A DNA stretch of 46,821 nucleotides. Origin: Bacteroides sp. CAG:530 (GTDB lineage: Bacteria > Bacteroidota > Bacteroidia > Bacteroidales > Bacteroidaceae). Position 1 is the stretch's first letter. Every line of letters begins with the position of its first letter. The DNA is taken from assembly GCA_000434735.1 (NCBI GenBank), contig FR881215.1:1-46821 (forward strand), written 5' to 3'. Positions 31,145 to 39,500 of this stretch are shown one piece after another. The notes under the pieces are model-generated. The model was given only the letters and a program-made list of their open reading frames with translations. It was not told the origin of the DNA and ran no database searches. Made by a program: the position numbers and the translations under genes.

Positions 31145-34100
31145 ATGAATCAGCAGAAATCAGTTTTGACTCTATTGGTTGCACTCTTATGCTGTGTATT
31201 TAGTATCAAGGCACAAAATGCCGGACAAGTAACAGGTAAGGTAGTCGACACAATGGGTGAACTTTCAGGCGTGAGCATCGTCGTGAAAGGCAGCACAAAC
31301 GGTACCGTCACAGATTTAGACGGACAGTTCACACTTAGCAATGTCAAGAGCTCGGATGTTCTTGTATTCTCATTTATCGGTTACAAAACTCAAGAAATCA
31401 AAATCGGAAACAAGAAGGTATTCAACGTTACCTTGGTAGAAGATGCACAGGCACTTGAAGAAGTTACTGTAGTAGCAGTAGGTTACGGTGACGTTAAAAA
31501 GGCCGACTTGACAGGTTCTATCGGTTCTGCCAACATTGGCGACTTGATGAAGACTCCGGTAAGCAACATTACAGAAAGCCTCGGTGGACGTATCGCCGGT
31601 GTTAAGGTATCATCAAGCGATGGTGGTTTGGGCGATAACTACAGCATCATTATCCGTGGTGCAGGTTCACTTACAGGTAGTACAGCTCCGCTTTACGTAA
31701 TCGACGGTTTCCCACAAGAGTCATCTGGTTTGAGCTCGCTCGACCCTAACGATATCGAGTCTATCGACGTATTGAAAGATGCTTCGGCTACAGCTATCTA
31801 CGGTGCTCGTGGTGCCAACGGTGTTGTTATCGTAACTACCAAGAAAGGTTTGGCTGGAAAACCCACCATCACTTATAACGGTAGCATGACTATTGGTAAA
31901 GTTAAGAATACTCCTGCCGTAATGAACGGATACGAATTCGTAGAATTGCAGAAAGAAATTATGCAGGACAGCGATGAATTCAAGTCGGCTTACTATACAG
32001 ACCTTTATCCTGACTTGGAAGCTTATCGTTCTGCTCCTTCTTACGACTGGCAAGACTATATCTACCGCACAGCCGTTACTCACAGCCACCACGTATCTCT
32101 TACAGGCGGTCAGGGCGACTTGAAATATTCTGCTTCTCTTTCTTATAACGACCAGCAGGGTGTTATTATCAACTCAGGATTGAAACGTTACCAAGGTAGA
32201 TTCAGCATCAGCCAGAAGGTAAACAAGAGACTGAAATTAGACATGAGCGGAAACTACGCAAGCAGCGTACAAGACGGTCCTACTCCTTCTACAGGTACTT
32301 CTGCAGTTTCTACTGCATATATGTATAGTGTATGGGCATTCCGTCCGGTATCTCCTAAGGGTACAGACTTGCTGAACACCATGTACGATGACGGCGTAAA
32401 CATGGCCGAAGACTACCGATTCAACCCGGTATTGTCGGCACGCAACGAATATCGTCATAAAACAAACAACGTTCTGCAGTACAATGCCAGCGCAGAATAT
32501 GAATTCATCAAAGGATTGAAGTTGAAAGTATCGGGCGGTTATAACGCTACAGATTACAAGAACGAAGAGTTCAACGGCTCACAGACAAGAACCGGTAACA
32601 GCCACCCGTCTAACACTCAGAGCAAGGGTATCAACGCTACTTTGTTGCAAAGAGAAAACAGAAACTACTTGAATGAAAATACCTTGAACTATAAGTTCCA
32701 GAACAAGCGTCATAAATTCGACGCATTGTTAGGTCTTTCATTCCAGAAAGCTACTACTTATACTCATTCTATCACAACCGAACAGATTACTAACGAATCA
32801 TTCGGTATGGCAGGATTGGATAAGGGCGCTAATCCTACAGTATCTTCATCGAAAGGTGAAAACACCATGATGTCTTACTTCGGACGTGTTAACTATAGCT
32901 ACAAATCGCTTTACTACCTTACAGCAACAATGCGTGCCGACGGTTCTTCTAAGTTCGCTAAAGGCCACAAGTGGGGTTACTTCCCTTCTGGTTCATTTGC
33001 ATGGGCATTCTCTCGCGAGAAATTCATCGAAGAAAAAACAAGCGAATGGTTGTCTAACGGTAAGTTGCGTCTCAGCTACGGTTTGACAGGTAACAACCGT
33101 ATCGGTAACTACGACTACATGGCAAAACTCGTTACAAGCGATGACGTTTACAAATACCCATGGAACGGTGAATTCACTAATGGATACGTATTGGCAAGTA
33201 TGCCTAACCCTCTGTTGAAGTGGGAAACTACCGAACAGTACGACTTCGGTGTTGACTTGGGCTTCTTGAACGGCCGCATCAACTTAACAATGGACTACTA
33301 CGTTAAGACAACTAAAGACTTGTTGTTGAGCGCAGATATTTCAGCCAGCTCAGGTTTCTCTTCTGCAACACTTAACATCGGTAAGTTGCGTAATAAAGGT
33401 TTTGAAGTAACATTGGAAACAACCAACATCAAGAAGAAAGACTTCTCTTGGACTTCGAACATCAACATCGCATTCAACGACAATAAGATTCTTGCCTTGA
33501 ACTCAGGTCAGGAATACATGACAAGCTATATCAGCTGGGACAACAAATATAAGAGCATGCCTGCTTACATCAGCAAGGTAGGCGAATCGGCTGGTAAGAT
33601 GTACGGTTTTGTATATGAAGGAACTTATAAGTACGAAGACTTCGATACAAGTGTTGACGATAAAGGACAAACTGTCTACAAACTGAAAGCAGGCATTCCT
33701 TATTATACAGCCAACACTCAGCCGGGTGACCCGAAATATAAGAACATGGACGATAACCTGCAGATAAACGACGCTGATAAGGTAGCTATCGGTAACGGAC
33801 AGCCTAAGCATACTGGCGGTTTCACCAATAACTTCACTTATAAGAACTTCGATTTGAATATCTTCATGACTTGGAGCTACGGAAACGATATCCTGAACGC
33901 CAACCGTATGATATTCGAAAACCCGTCGAGCAAGCAGAACACTAACATGTTCGCTACTTACGCAAACCGTTGGACTGAAAGCAACCCATACAGCGATATG
34001 CCACGTGCAAAAGCTCAAGGTGCTGGCGAATATAGCTCACTTTATGTGGAAGACGGATCGTTCTTAAAACTGAAGAACATTACTTTGGGATACAACTTCA

Positions 34101-34297
34101 AGCCGAAAACATTGCACCCGCTCCACATCAGCAGCGCAAGAGTTTATGTCTCTGCAGAAAACATAGCTACTATCAGCAGCTATTCTGGAAGCGACCCTGA
34201 AGTATCAACTCGTAACTCAGTACTTACACCGGGATTCGATTGGTCGGCATACCCACGTGCGTTCAATCTTTCACTCGGTTTAAATGTAACATTCTAA
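31145..34297 (+). CDS. SusC-type TonB-dependent outer-membrane transporter
   Basis: The 1050-residue protein is the transport barrel of a SusCD pair, importing large ligands across the outer membrane with energy from TonB. A signal peptide covers 1-23. A carboxypeptidase-regulatory-like domain (about 25-100; VTGKVVD, VVKGS, FIGYKTQEI) follows, then a TonB box EEVTVVAVGYG (105-115). The plug has ESLGGRIAGV and YVIDGFP. The beta-barrel ends in an aromatic residue (NVTF), the usual assembly signal. It is short among SusC proteins and has no N-terminal STN signalling domain, so it is not expected to signal through an anti-sigma factor. The ligand class is unknown. Confidence 0.95.
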   Translation: MNQQKSVLTLLVALLCCVFSIKAQNAGQVTGKVVDTMGELSGVSIVVKGSTNGTVTDLDGQFTLSNVKSSDVLVFSFIGYKTQEIKIGNKKVFNVTLVEDAQALEEVTVVAVGYGDVKKADLTGSIGSANIGDLMKTPVSNITESLGGRIAGVKVSSSDGGLGDNYSIIIRGAGSLTGSTAPLYVIDGFPQESSGLSSLDPNDIESIDVLKDASATAIYGARGANGVVIVTTKKGLAGKPTITYNGSMTIGKVKNTPAVMNGYEFVELQKEIMQDSDEFKSAYYTDLYPDLEAYRSAPSYDWQDYIYRTAVTHSHHVSLTGGQGDLKYSASLSYNDQQGVIINSGLKRYQGRFSISQKVNKRLKLDMSGNYASSVQDGPTPSTGTSAVSTAYMYSVWAFRPVSPKGTDLLNTMYDDGVNMAEDYRFNPVLSARNEYRHKTNNVLQYNASAEYEFIKGLKLKVSGGYNATDYKNEEFNGSQTRTGNSHPSNTQSKGINATLLQRENRNYLNENTLNYKFQNKRHKFDALLGLSFQKATTYTHSITTEQITNESFGMAGLDKGANPTVSSSKGENTMMSYFGRVNYSYKSLYYLTATMRADGSSKFAKGHKWGYFPSGSFAWAFSREKFIEEKTSEWLSNGKLRLSYGLTGNNRIGNYDYMAKLVTSDDVYKYPWNGEFTNGYVLASMPNPLLKWETTEQYDFGVDLGFLNGRINLTMDYYVKTTKDLLLSADISASSGFSSATLNIGKLRNKGFEVTLETTNIKKKDFSWTSNINIAFNDNKILALNSGQEYMTSYISWDNKYKSMPAYISKVGESAGKMYGFVYEGTYKYEDFDTSVDDKGQTVYKLKAGIPYYTANTQPGDPKYKNMDDNLQINDADKVAIGNGQPKHTGGFTNNFTYKNFDLNIFMTWSYGNDILNANRMIFENPSSKQNTNMFATYANRWTESNPYSDMPRAKAQGAGEYSSLYVEDGSFLKLKNITLGYNFKPKTLHPLHISSARVYVSAENIATISSYSGSDPEVSTRNSVLTPGFDWSAYPRAFNLSLGLNVTF

Positions 34298-34316
34298 AAA
34301 AAGACGAACCTTTAAT

Positions 34317-35915
34317 ATGAAAACAATATTCAGAAACATACGTACCGCAAGCTTAGCATTATGTGCGGCACTGACTGTAAGTTCTTGCGAAAGTTTCCTG
34401 GAAACAGATCCTTACGATTTCGTAGCTCCGGAAACATTCTATAGCAACGAAAAAGAATGCAATATGGCATTGGCTGGCGTTTATTGGACAATGGCTAGTG
34501 AAAATGTATATGGTAACAGATATTCTTGCATGATATCTAACATCGACGACTTAAGCTACTATCAGCGTAACGCAGGTGCATTGTCGAGCCAAGTTTTCGG
34601 TAACGACCATAACCCAAGTAACACCGATATTTGGAACTGCTGGAAATCATTGTACAGCGGTATCAACAACGCCAACATCTTGATAGAAAAAGTAGACGAC
34701 GCAAGCATGGATGATGACGTTAAGAAACGCATCAAAGGAGAAGCTAAGTTCCTCCGCGCTTACTACCACTTCTTGCTGGTACAGGGATGGTACGAAGTGC
34801 CATTGCGTAAGGAAGTATTCCAGGATGTGAACGACTCACCGTTGGAGGCAACTTCTCACCAAGAAGCTATCGACTGGATTATTCAGGAAATGGAAGAATG
34901 TGTAGACATGGTAGACGACACGCAATACACACTTTCACCATCGCACGTTAAGAAAAACACCGTAATGGGTATCTTGGCACGTGTATATTTATGGCGTGCA
35001 GGCTATCCTATCAACGGAGGTACTGAAGACTACAAAAAAGCAGCTGAATGGGCAGGTAAAGTAGTTGCAACAAATCAGCACAGACTTAACCCAGACTTGT
35101 ATGCTATGTGGAAGTGCATGGCTACTGATAAATACGACACTGAATACAACGAAAGTATGTGGGAGGTAGAATTTATTGGTAACCGTGAAGGCGACGGACA
35201 AGGTATCTATACTGACGGACGTATCGGTAATGTAATAGGTAACTTGCAGAAATGTACAGCTAACCCTGGTAAGGGATACAGCTACGCTTTCTATGCACCT
35301 ACTTTGATTCTGTGGGACTTGTATAGCGATACAGACAAACGCCGCGACGTTTATATCGCTCCTTACCAAATCAACAATAAAGACGTTGAAGTAAAATGGA
35401 AAGACAACGAGATAGTACAGCGCTCTTGCGGAAAGTTCCGTCGCGAATGGGAAACATCTTCAAAGAAAGATAAAAATTATACTCCGGAGAACTATCCTAT
35501 CTTGCGATTCGCTGACGTATTGCTGATGCAGGCAGAAGCTGAAAATGAAGCTAACAATGGTCCTACAGATAAAGCATACAAAGCTATCAACACTGTACGC
35601 GAACGTGCTGGATTGGAAGCTCTTAAGAATCTGGACTATGCTACATTCCAGCAAGAAGTACGCGACGAACGTGCTCGCGAACTTTGCTTTGAATCATTGC
35701 GTAAGTACGACTTGGTTCGTTGGGGTATCTATGTAGACGCTATCCACAATAAGTTGGGTGCTGCTACAGCTACCAAGCGCTGGGCTCCAGGAAATAACTT
35801 CCTCGGTGCAGCTGCATACGCTAACAACACTACAGACAAGCATCAGTTCTTGCCTATCCCGTCAAGAGAGCTTTCTGTAAACACTAAGCTGGAACAGAAC
35901 AAATACTGGAAATAA
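34317..35915 (+). CDS. SusD/RagB-type surface lipoprotein
   Basis: SusD proteins form a lid on the SusC barrel and bind the ligand at the cell surface. The 532-residue protein has a lipoprotein signal with lipobox VSSC and acylated Cys24. Typical features are FLETDPYDF after the anchor, TPR-like helices (AKFLRAYYHFLLVQGW, the GILARVYLWRAG segment), and the conserved end YPILRFADVLLMQAEAEN, RERAGLEAL, RARELCFESLRKYDLVRWG. It follows susC by 19 nt and ends at a strong terminator. The ligand cannot be read from sequence. Confidence 0.95.
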   Translation: MKTIFRNIRTASLALCAALTVSSCESFLETDPYDFVAPETFYSNEKECNMALAGVYWTMASENVYGNRYSCMISNIDDLSYYQRNAGALSSQVFGNDHNPSNTDIWNCWKSLYSGINNANILIEKVDDASMDDDVKKRIKGEAKFLRAYYHFLLVQGWYEVPLRKEVFQDVNDSPLEATSHQEAIDWIIQEMEECVDMVDDTQYTLSPSHVKKNTVMGILARVYLWRAGYPINGGTEDYKKAAEWAGKVVATNQHRLNPDLYAMWKCMATDKYDTEYNESMWEVEFIGNREGDGQGIYTDGRIGNVIGNLQKCTANPGKGYSYAFYAPTLILWDLYSDTDKRRDVYIAPYQINNKDVEVKWKDNEIVQRSCGKFRREWETSSKKDKNYTPENYPILRFADVLLMQAEAENEANNGPTDKAYKAINTVRERAGLEALKNLDYATFQQEVRDERARELCFESLRKYDLVRWGIYVDAIHNKLGAATATKRWAPGNNFLGAAAYANNTTDKHQFLPIPSRELSVNTKLEQNKYWK

Positions 35916-35953
35916 CTTATAAACGGCATTAGCCGATTATAAACAAATCATAA

Positions 35954-35997
35954 GAAAGAGGTAATTTGCCACTCGGCAAGTTGCCTCTTTCTTTTTT
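35954..35997 (+). terminator. Terminator of susC-susD
   Basis: GAAAGAGG (35954-35961) pairs with CCTCTTTC (35984-35991), extended by inner pairs and by a loop-proximal stem TTGCC/GGCAA (35966-35979). A six-base T-run follows. Confidence 0.85.
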
Positions 35998-36001
35998 ATA
36001 G

Positions 36002-36029
36002 CCTAAATTAGGGCCGACTAAAACCCTAA
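36002..36029. promoter_or_regulatory. Palindromes before the metalloprotease gene
   Basis: CCTAAATTAGG (36002-36012) is a perfect palindrome, and TTAGGG (36008-36013) is also repeated inverted as CCCTAA (36024-36029). They lie between the susD terminator and the protease start. They could be an operator, but no regulator is linked and no TAnnTTTG element is seen here. Confidence 0.35.
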
Positions 36030-36056
36030 AAAATATAACCGATAAATAAAAAAGGA

Positions 36057-38501
36057 ATGAAAAAGATTCTATTACCTGCCCTTCTTGCCCTATTTACATG
36101 GCAAGGAGTAGCTGCGGAAACCAACTACGGCTATAAAACCGAAGCTAAAGACACCGTAGAGAAAAAGAAGGAGAAGCCATCCGCCTACGAAAAGCTGATA
36201 AAAGAAGGCGGAAGCGTGACAGAAGGTATGTGTACAGTGCGACACATAAAGAATAATTGGTACTTTGAAGTGCCCGACTCGCTGATGGGACGACTCATGC
36301 TGGCGGTAACACGCTTTCGTGCCGTGCCACAAGGATTCAAGAAACTAACCGGAGAACAGGTAAACAGCAGCATTGTTTACTGGGAACAGCATAACGAAAA
36401 GACTCTCTTCTTGCGCGAATACGTACAGTCGCAATTCGCTCCTGAGAAAGACAACATAGCAAAAGCACTGAAACAGTCAACCGTAGACCCCATCATCTTC
36501 CGCTTCGACGTTATCGGACGAAACCCAGAAACCAAAGCACAACTCATAGATGTATCTAAAATAATCACAGCCGACAACAAGCTGTTCGGACTAACACAAG
36601 CCGACCGCTCACAACTGAGCGTTAGCTCGCTGGCATCCGACCGCACGTTTACCGATACCATAAAGACCTTCCCCATCAATATGGAGATAGTTACCATGCG
36701 CACCTATAACGCATCGGCTGGCAAAATCAGAGCTTCGCAAAGCGGCGCTGTAACAATAAAGCTTAACACCAGCATCGTAATGCTTCCGAAAGAGCCAATG
36801 CGCCCTCGTTTTGCCGATGAACGCGTAGGTTATTTCCAAAACTCGATTACAGAATTTTCTGACGAACAACAAGTAACCAAGCAACGAGCCATAGTACAAC
36901 GTTATAGATTAGAACCCAAAGACCCAGAACGCTATCGTAAAGGCCAACTGTGTGAACCTAAAAAACAAATTGTATACTACATAGACCCTGCTACCCCAAA
37001 GAAATGGGTGCCATACTTGATAGCCGGAATAAACGACTGGAACAAAGCGTTCGAAAAGGCAGGCTTCAAGAATGCCATCACCGCCAAAGAATGGCCTCAA
37101 AATACCGATATGGATATAGACGACGCACGCTTCAGCGTAATACGCTATCTGCCATCGGAAACAGAAAACGCTTACGGACCACGCATAGTAGACCCACGCA
37201 GCGGAGAAATCATGGAAAGCCATGTATGCTGGTATCATAATGTGATGAACCTGCTTAAAAAGTGGTATATGGTGCAGTGCGGCCCTATGGATAAACGTGC
37301 ACGTACCATGACTTTCAGCGACGAACTGATGGGCAACTTGATTCGCTTCGTTTCATCGCACGAGGTAGGACATTCTATCGGTCTTCGCCATAACATGATA
37401 GCAAGCTCGGCTACTCCGGTAGAAAAACTTCGCGATAAAGCATGGGTAGAAGCCAACGGACACACTGTATCTATTATGGACTATGCTCGCTTTAATTATG
37501 TAGCACAACCCGAAGACGGAATATCGCAGAAAGGGCTATTCCCACGCATAGGCGACTATGATAAATGGGCTATTCACTGGGGATATCAGTATCGCCCGGA
37601 CTTTAAAGACGAGTTCAAAGAACAAGAAGCACTGCGCACAGAAGTATCGCAACGCCTGAAGGCTGACCACAGACTGATGTATGTAGGCGACGAAGGAAGA
37701 GGAATGGACCCACGCAGCCAAAGCGAGGATTTAGGCGACAATAACATGAAAGCCAACGAATATGGCATAAAGAACCTGAAGCGTGTAATGGAAAACATAC
37801 TGACTTGGACAGCGCAACCCGACTATCAGTACGATGACCTTACGTCTATATATGGAGCAGTACGCCAGCAGTATCAACGATATACTATGCACGTTCAGAA
37901 AAACATTGGCGGACGATATAAAAACACTATCCCAGGAATGCGTCCGACAGACGCAGTGCCACGCAGCCTGCAGAAAGAAGCGATAGAATGGTTAGGACGC
38001 AACGTGTTCGACGCTCCACTGTGGCTATATCCTGAAAACGTGACCGAAAAGACCGGAGTACGCCCTGTAGAAGATATCCGAAACAGACAAAATGCTACTT
38101 TATCGGTACTGCTTAATCCTGTAATGCTCTATAATATCTGTTCTTCGGCTCAGGATGCTTCCGAACCTTACGCCCTTGACGAATACCTTAACGATGTATT
38201 CGCCGCCGTGTGGAAGCCTATAAACGGCTCTGACACAAAGAACGATTATTTCCGCCGTCAGCAGGAACGCAATTACATTTCTCTGCTAGAAAAAGCACTG
38301 AAACCCGACGAAAAGAGCAAACTACTGCCCATAGGAGATACTGTACTTCGCTCAGACGTTCCGCTATACGTAGAGATGCACCTTGAAAAGATACACCAAT
38401 ACGTAGATAGTCATATCACTACAGATAAGGCGAACGATGTAAACGCACAGCACTACATCCATCTGAAGAAGATGCTGGGTAATATTGAGAAAACGAAATA
38501 A
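36057..38501 (+). CDS. Secreted zinc-dependent metalloprotease (DUF5117/DUF4953 type)
   Basis: The 814-residue exported protein carries a signal peptide (1-20) and the domain order of the Bacteroidetes DUF5118-DUF5117-DUF4953 proteins. The metal site HEVGHSIGLRHN (His435, Glu436, His439, His445) is the extended metzincin motif HExxHxxGxxH, and SIMDYARFNYV about 25 residues later is a plausible Met-turn. A zinc endopeptidase acting in the periplasm or at the surface is inferred. Its link to susC-susD suggests the three handle a protein or peptide ligand, although a strong terminator separates them. No lipobox is seen. Its substrate is unknown. Confidence 0.9.
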   Translation: MKKILLPALLALFTWQGVAAETNYGYKTEAKDTVEKKKEKPSAYEKLIKEGGSVTEGMCTVRHIKNNWYFEVPDSLMGRLMLAVTRFRAVPQGFKKLTGEQVNSSIVYWEQHNEKTLFLREYVQSQFAPEKDNIAKALKQSTVDPIIFRFDVIGRNPETKAQLIDVSKIITADNKLFGLTQADRSQLSVSSLASDRTFTDTIKTFPINMEIVTMRTYNASAGKIRASQSGAVTIKLNTSIVMLPKEPMRPRFADERVGYFQNSITEFSDEQQVTKQRAIVQRYRLEPKDPERYRKGQLCEPKKQIVYYIDPATPKKWVPYLIAGINDWNKAFEKAGFKNAITAKEWPQNTDMDIDDARFSVIRYLPSETENAYGPRIVDPRSGEIMESHVCWYHNVMNLLKKWYMVQCGPMDKRARTMTFSDELMGNLIRFVSSHEVGHSIGLRHNMIASSATPVEKLRDKAWVEANGHTVSIMDYARFNYVAQPEDGISQKGLFPRIGDYDKWAIHWGYQYRPDFKDEFKEQEALRTEVSQRLKADHRLMYVGDEGRGMDPRSQSEDLGDNNMKANEYGIKNLKRVMENILTWTAQPDYQYDDLTSIYGAVRQQYQRYTMHVQKNIGGRYKNTIPGMRPTDAVPRSLQKEAIEWLGRNVFDAPLWLYPENVTEKTGVRPVEDIRNRQNATLSVLLNPVMLYNICSSAQDASEPYALDEYLNDVFAAVWKPINGSDTKNDYFRRQQERNYISLLEKALKPDEKSKLLPIGDTVLRSDVPLYVEMHLEKIHQYVDSHITTDKANDVNAQHYIHLKKMLGNIEKTK

Positions 38502-38510
38502 CATACCATT

Positions 38511-38560
38511 AAAAACAAGAAGAGGGTACGACATTTGCGTTGTACCCTCTTCTTGTTTTT
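38511..38560. terminator. Bidirectional terminator between the metalloprotease and yitT genes
   Basis: A perfect 19-bp stem (38511-38529 with 38542-38560) with core GAAGAGGGTAC and a 12-nt loop is flanked by its own A- and T-runs. It can end both the protease (+) and yitT-family (-) genes. Confidence 0.9.
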
Positions 38561-38577
38561 AATAATATAGCTCTTTA

Positions 38578-39474
38578 TTATTTCACTTTCAGCTTGTCGA
38601 ATCCTTCGCCATACACACCTACTACATTACTCTGCGAGATGAAAGCATCTGGGTCGATGTCTTTTATCAAACGGAATATATCTTCCGACTGACGCTTCTT
38701 GGCCAACACCACTACAACCTTGATGTCTTGTTTGCTGTACCAACCTTTTCCGTCGAGCAAGGTAACGCCACGATCTATCTTCGTTGATATACCTTCGGCG
38801 ATATCGTTATACTTTCGCGAGAAAATAAGGAACTGTACAGACTGTCGGTTGGTGTTGATAACATGGTCTATTACGATACTCATGATAAACAGCACCACAA
38901 AACCAAACAGCACACGGCGCCAATCGTGGAAAATGAAGTAACATGACGAAATAATGATAATATCAAGATACATCATCATACGTCCCAACGATACGTCGCG
39001 ATACTTATTTATAATCCAAGCGATTATATCTGTACCTCCAGTACTTCCATTAGCCGAGAATACCAATCCGATACCCAGACCAATCATGCCGGCACCAATG
39101 ACACACGCCATAAAGTCCTGTCCCGGACCGAGCAATTGCGGCAAATTACCAGCATCGTCTTTCAGCAAAAACTGGAACAACCATAACACGAATGTCAGCA
39201 TGAATATGGCATAAACAGTCTTAACACTAAAACGAGGACCTAGTATCTTCAACGCAAATCCCAAAAAGACAGCATTGATGGCAAAGTATGAAATCTGAAT
39301 TTCAATTCCCGTAGCATAATATATGATGGCAGCGATACCAGTAACACCGCCCGTAGTAATCTGATAAGGCAGTAAGAACATGGCCCATGCCAACGCATAA
39401 ATGCACAATCCCAAAGTAATGTTAAGGTAGTCTTTCGCTTCCCTTTCAAAATTTTTTTTCAACAGTTTCTCCAT
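38578..39474 (-). CDS. YitT family membrane protein (DUF161 + DUF2179)
   Basis: The 298-residue protein has about five or six transmembrane helices in residues 20-205, with the family pattern AWAMFLLPYQITTGGVTGIA, FSANGSTGGTDIIAWIINK and the YRDVSLGRMMMYLD helix start. A cytosolic DUF2179 domain covers about 215-295, with the GVTLLDGKGWYSKQD segment and DPDAFISQSNVVGVYGEGF. The function of the family is unproven. DUF2179 resembles a small ligand-binding domain. It is 26 nt downstream of leuS and probably cotranscribed with it. Confidence 0.9.
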   Translation of the reverse strand: MEKLLKKNFEREAKDYLNITLGLCIYALAWAMFLLPYQITTGGVTGIAAIIYYATGIEIQISYFAINAVFLGFALKILGPRFSVKTVYAIFMLTFVLWLFQFLLKDDAGNLPQLLGPGQDFMACVIGAGMIGLGIGLVFSANGSTGGTDIIAWIINKYRDVSLGRMMMYLDIIIISSCYFIFHDWRRVLFGFVVLFIMSIVIDHVINTNRQSVQFLIFSRKYNDIAEGISTKIDRGVTLLDGKGWYSKQDIKVVVVLAKKRQSEDIFRLIKDIDPDAFISQSNVVGVYGEGFDKLKVK

Positions 39475-39500
39475 AACTTAACAAGCGTATTCAGAAAAGA

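Noticed and set aside
25652..38501. A polysaccharide utilisation locus joining the GH3 enzyme with susCD
   Set aside because: ychF and rdgB lie between, directions differ, each unit has its own terminator, and no regulator or further carbohydrate enzyme is present.
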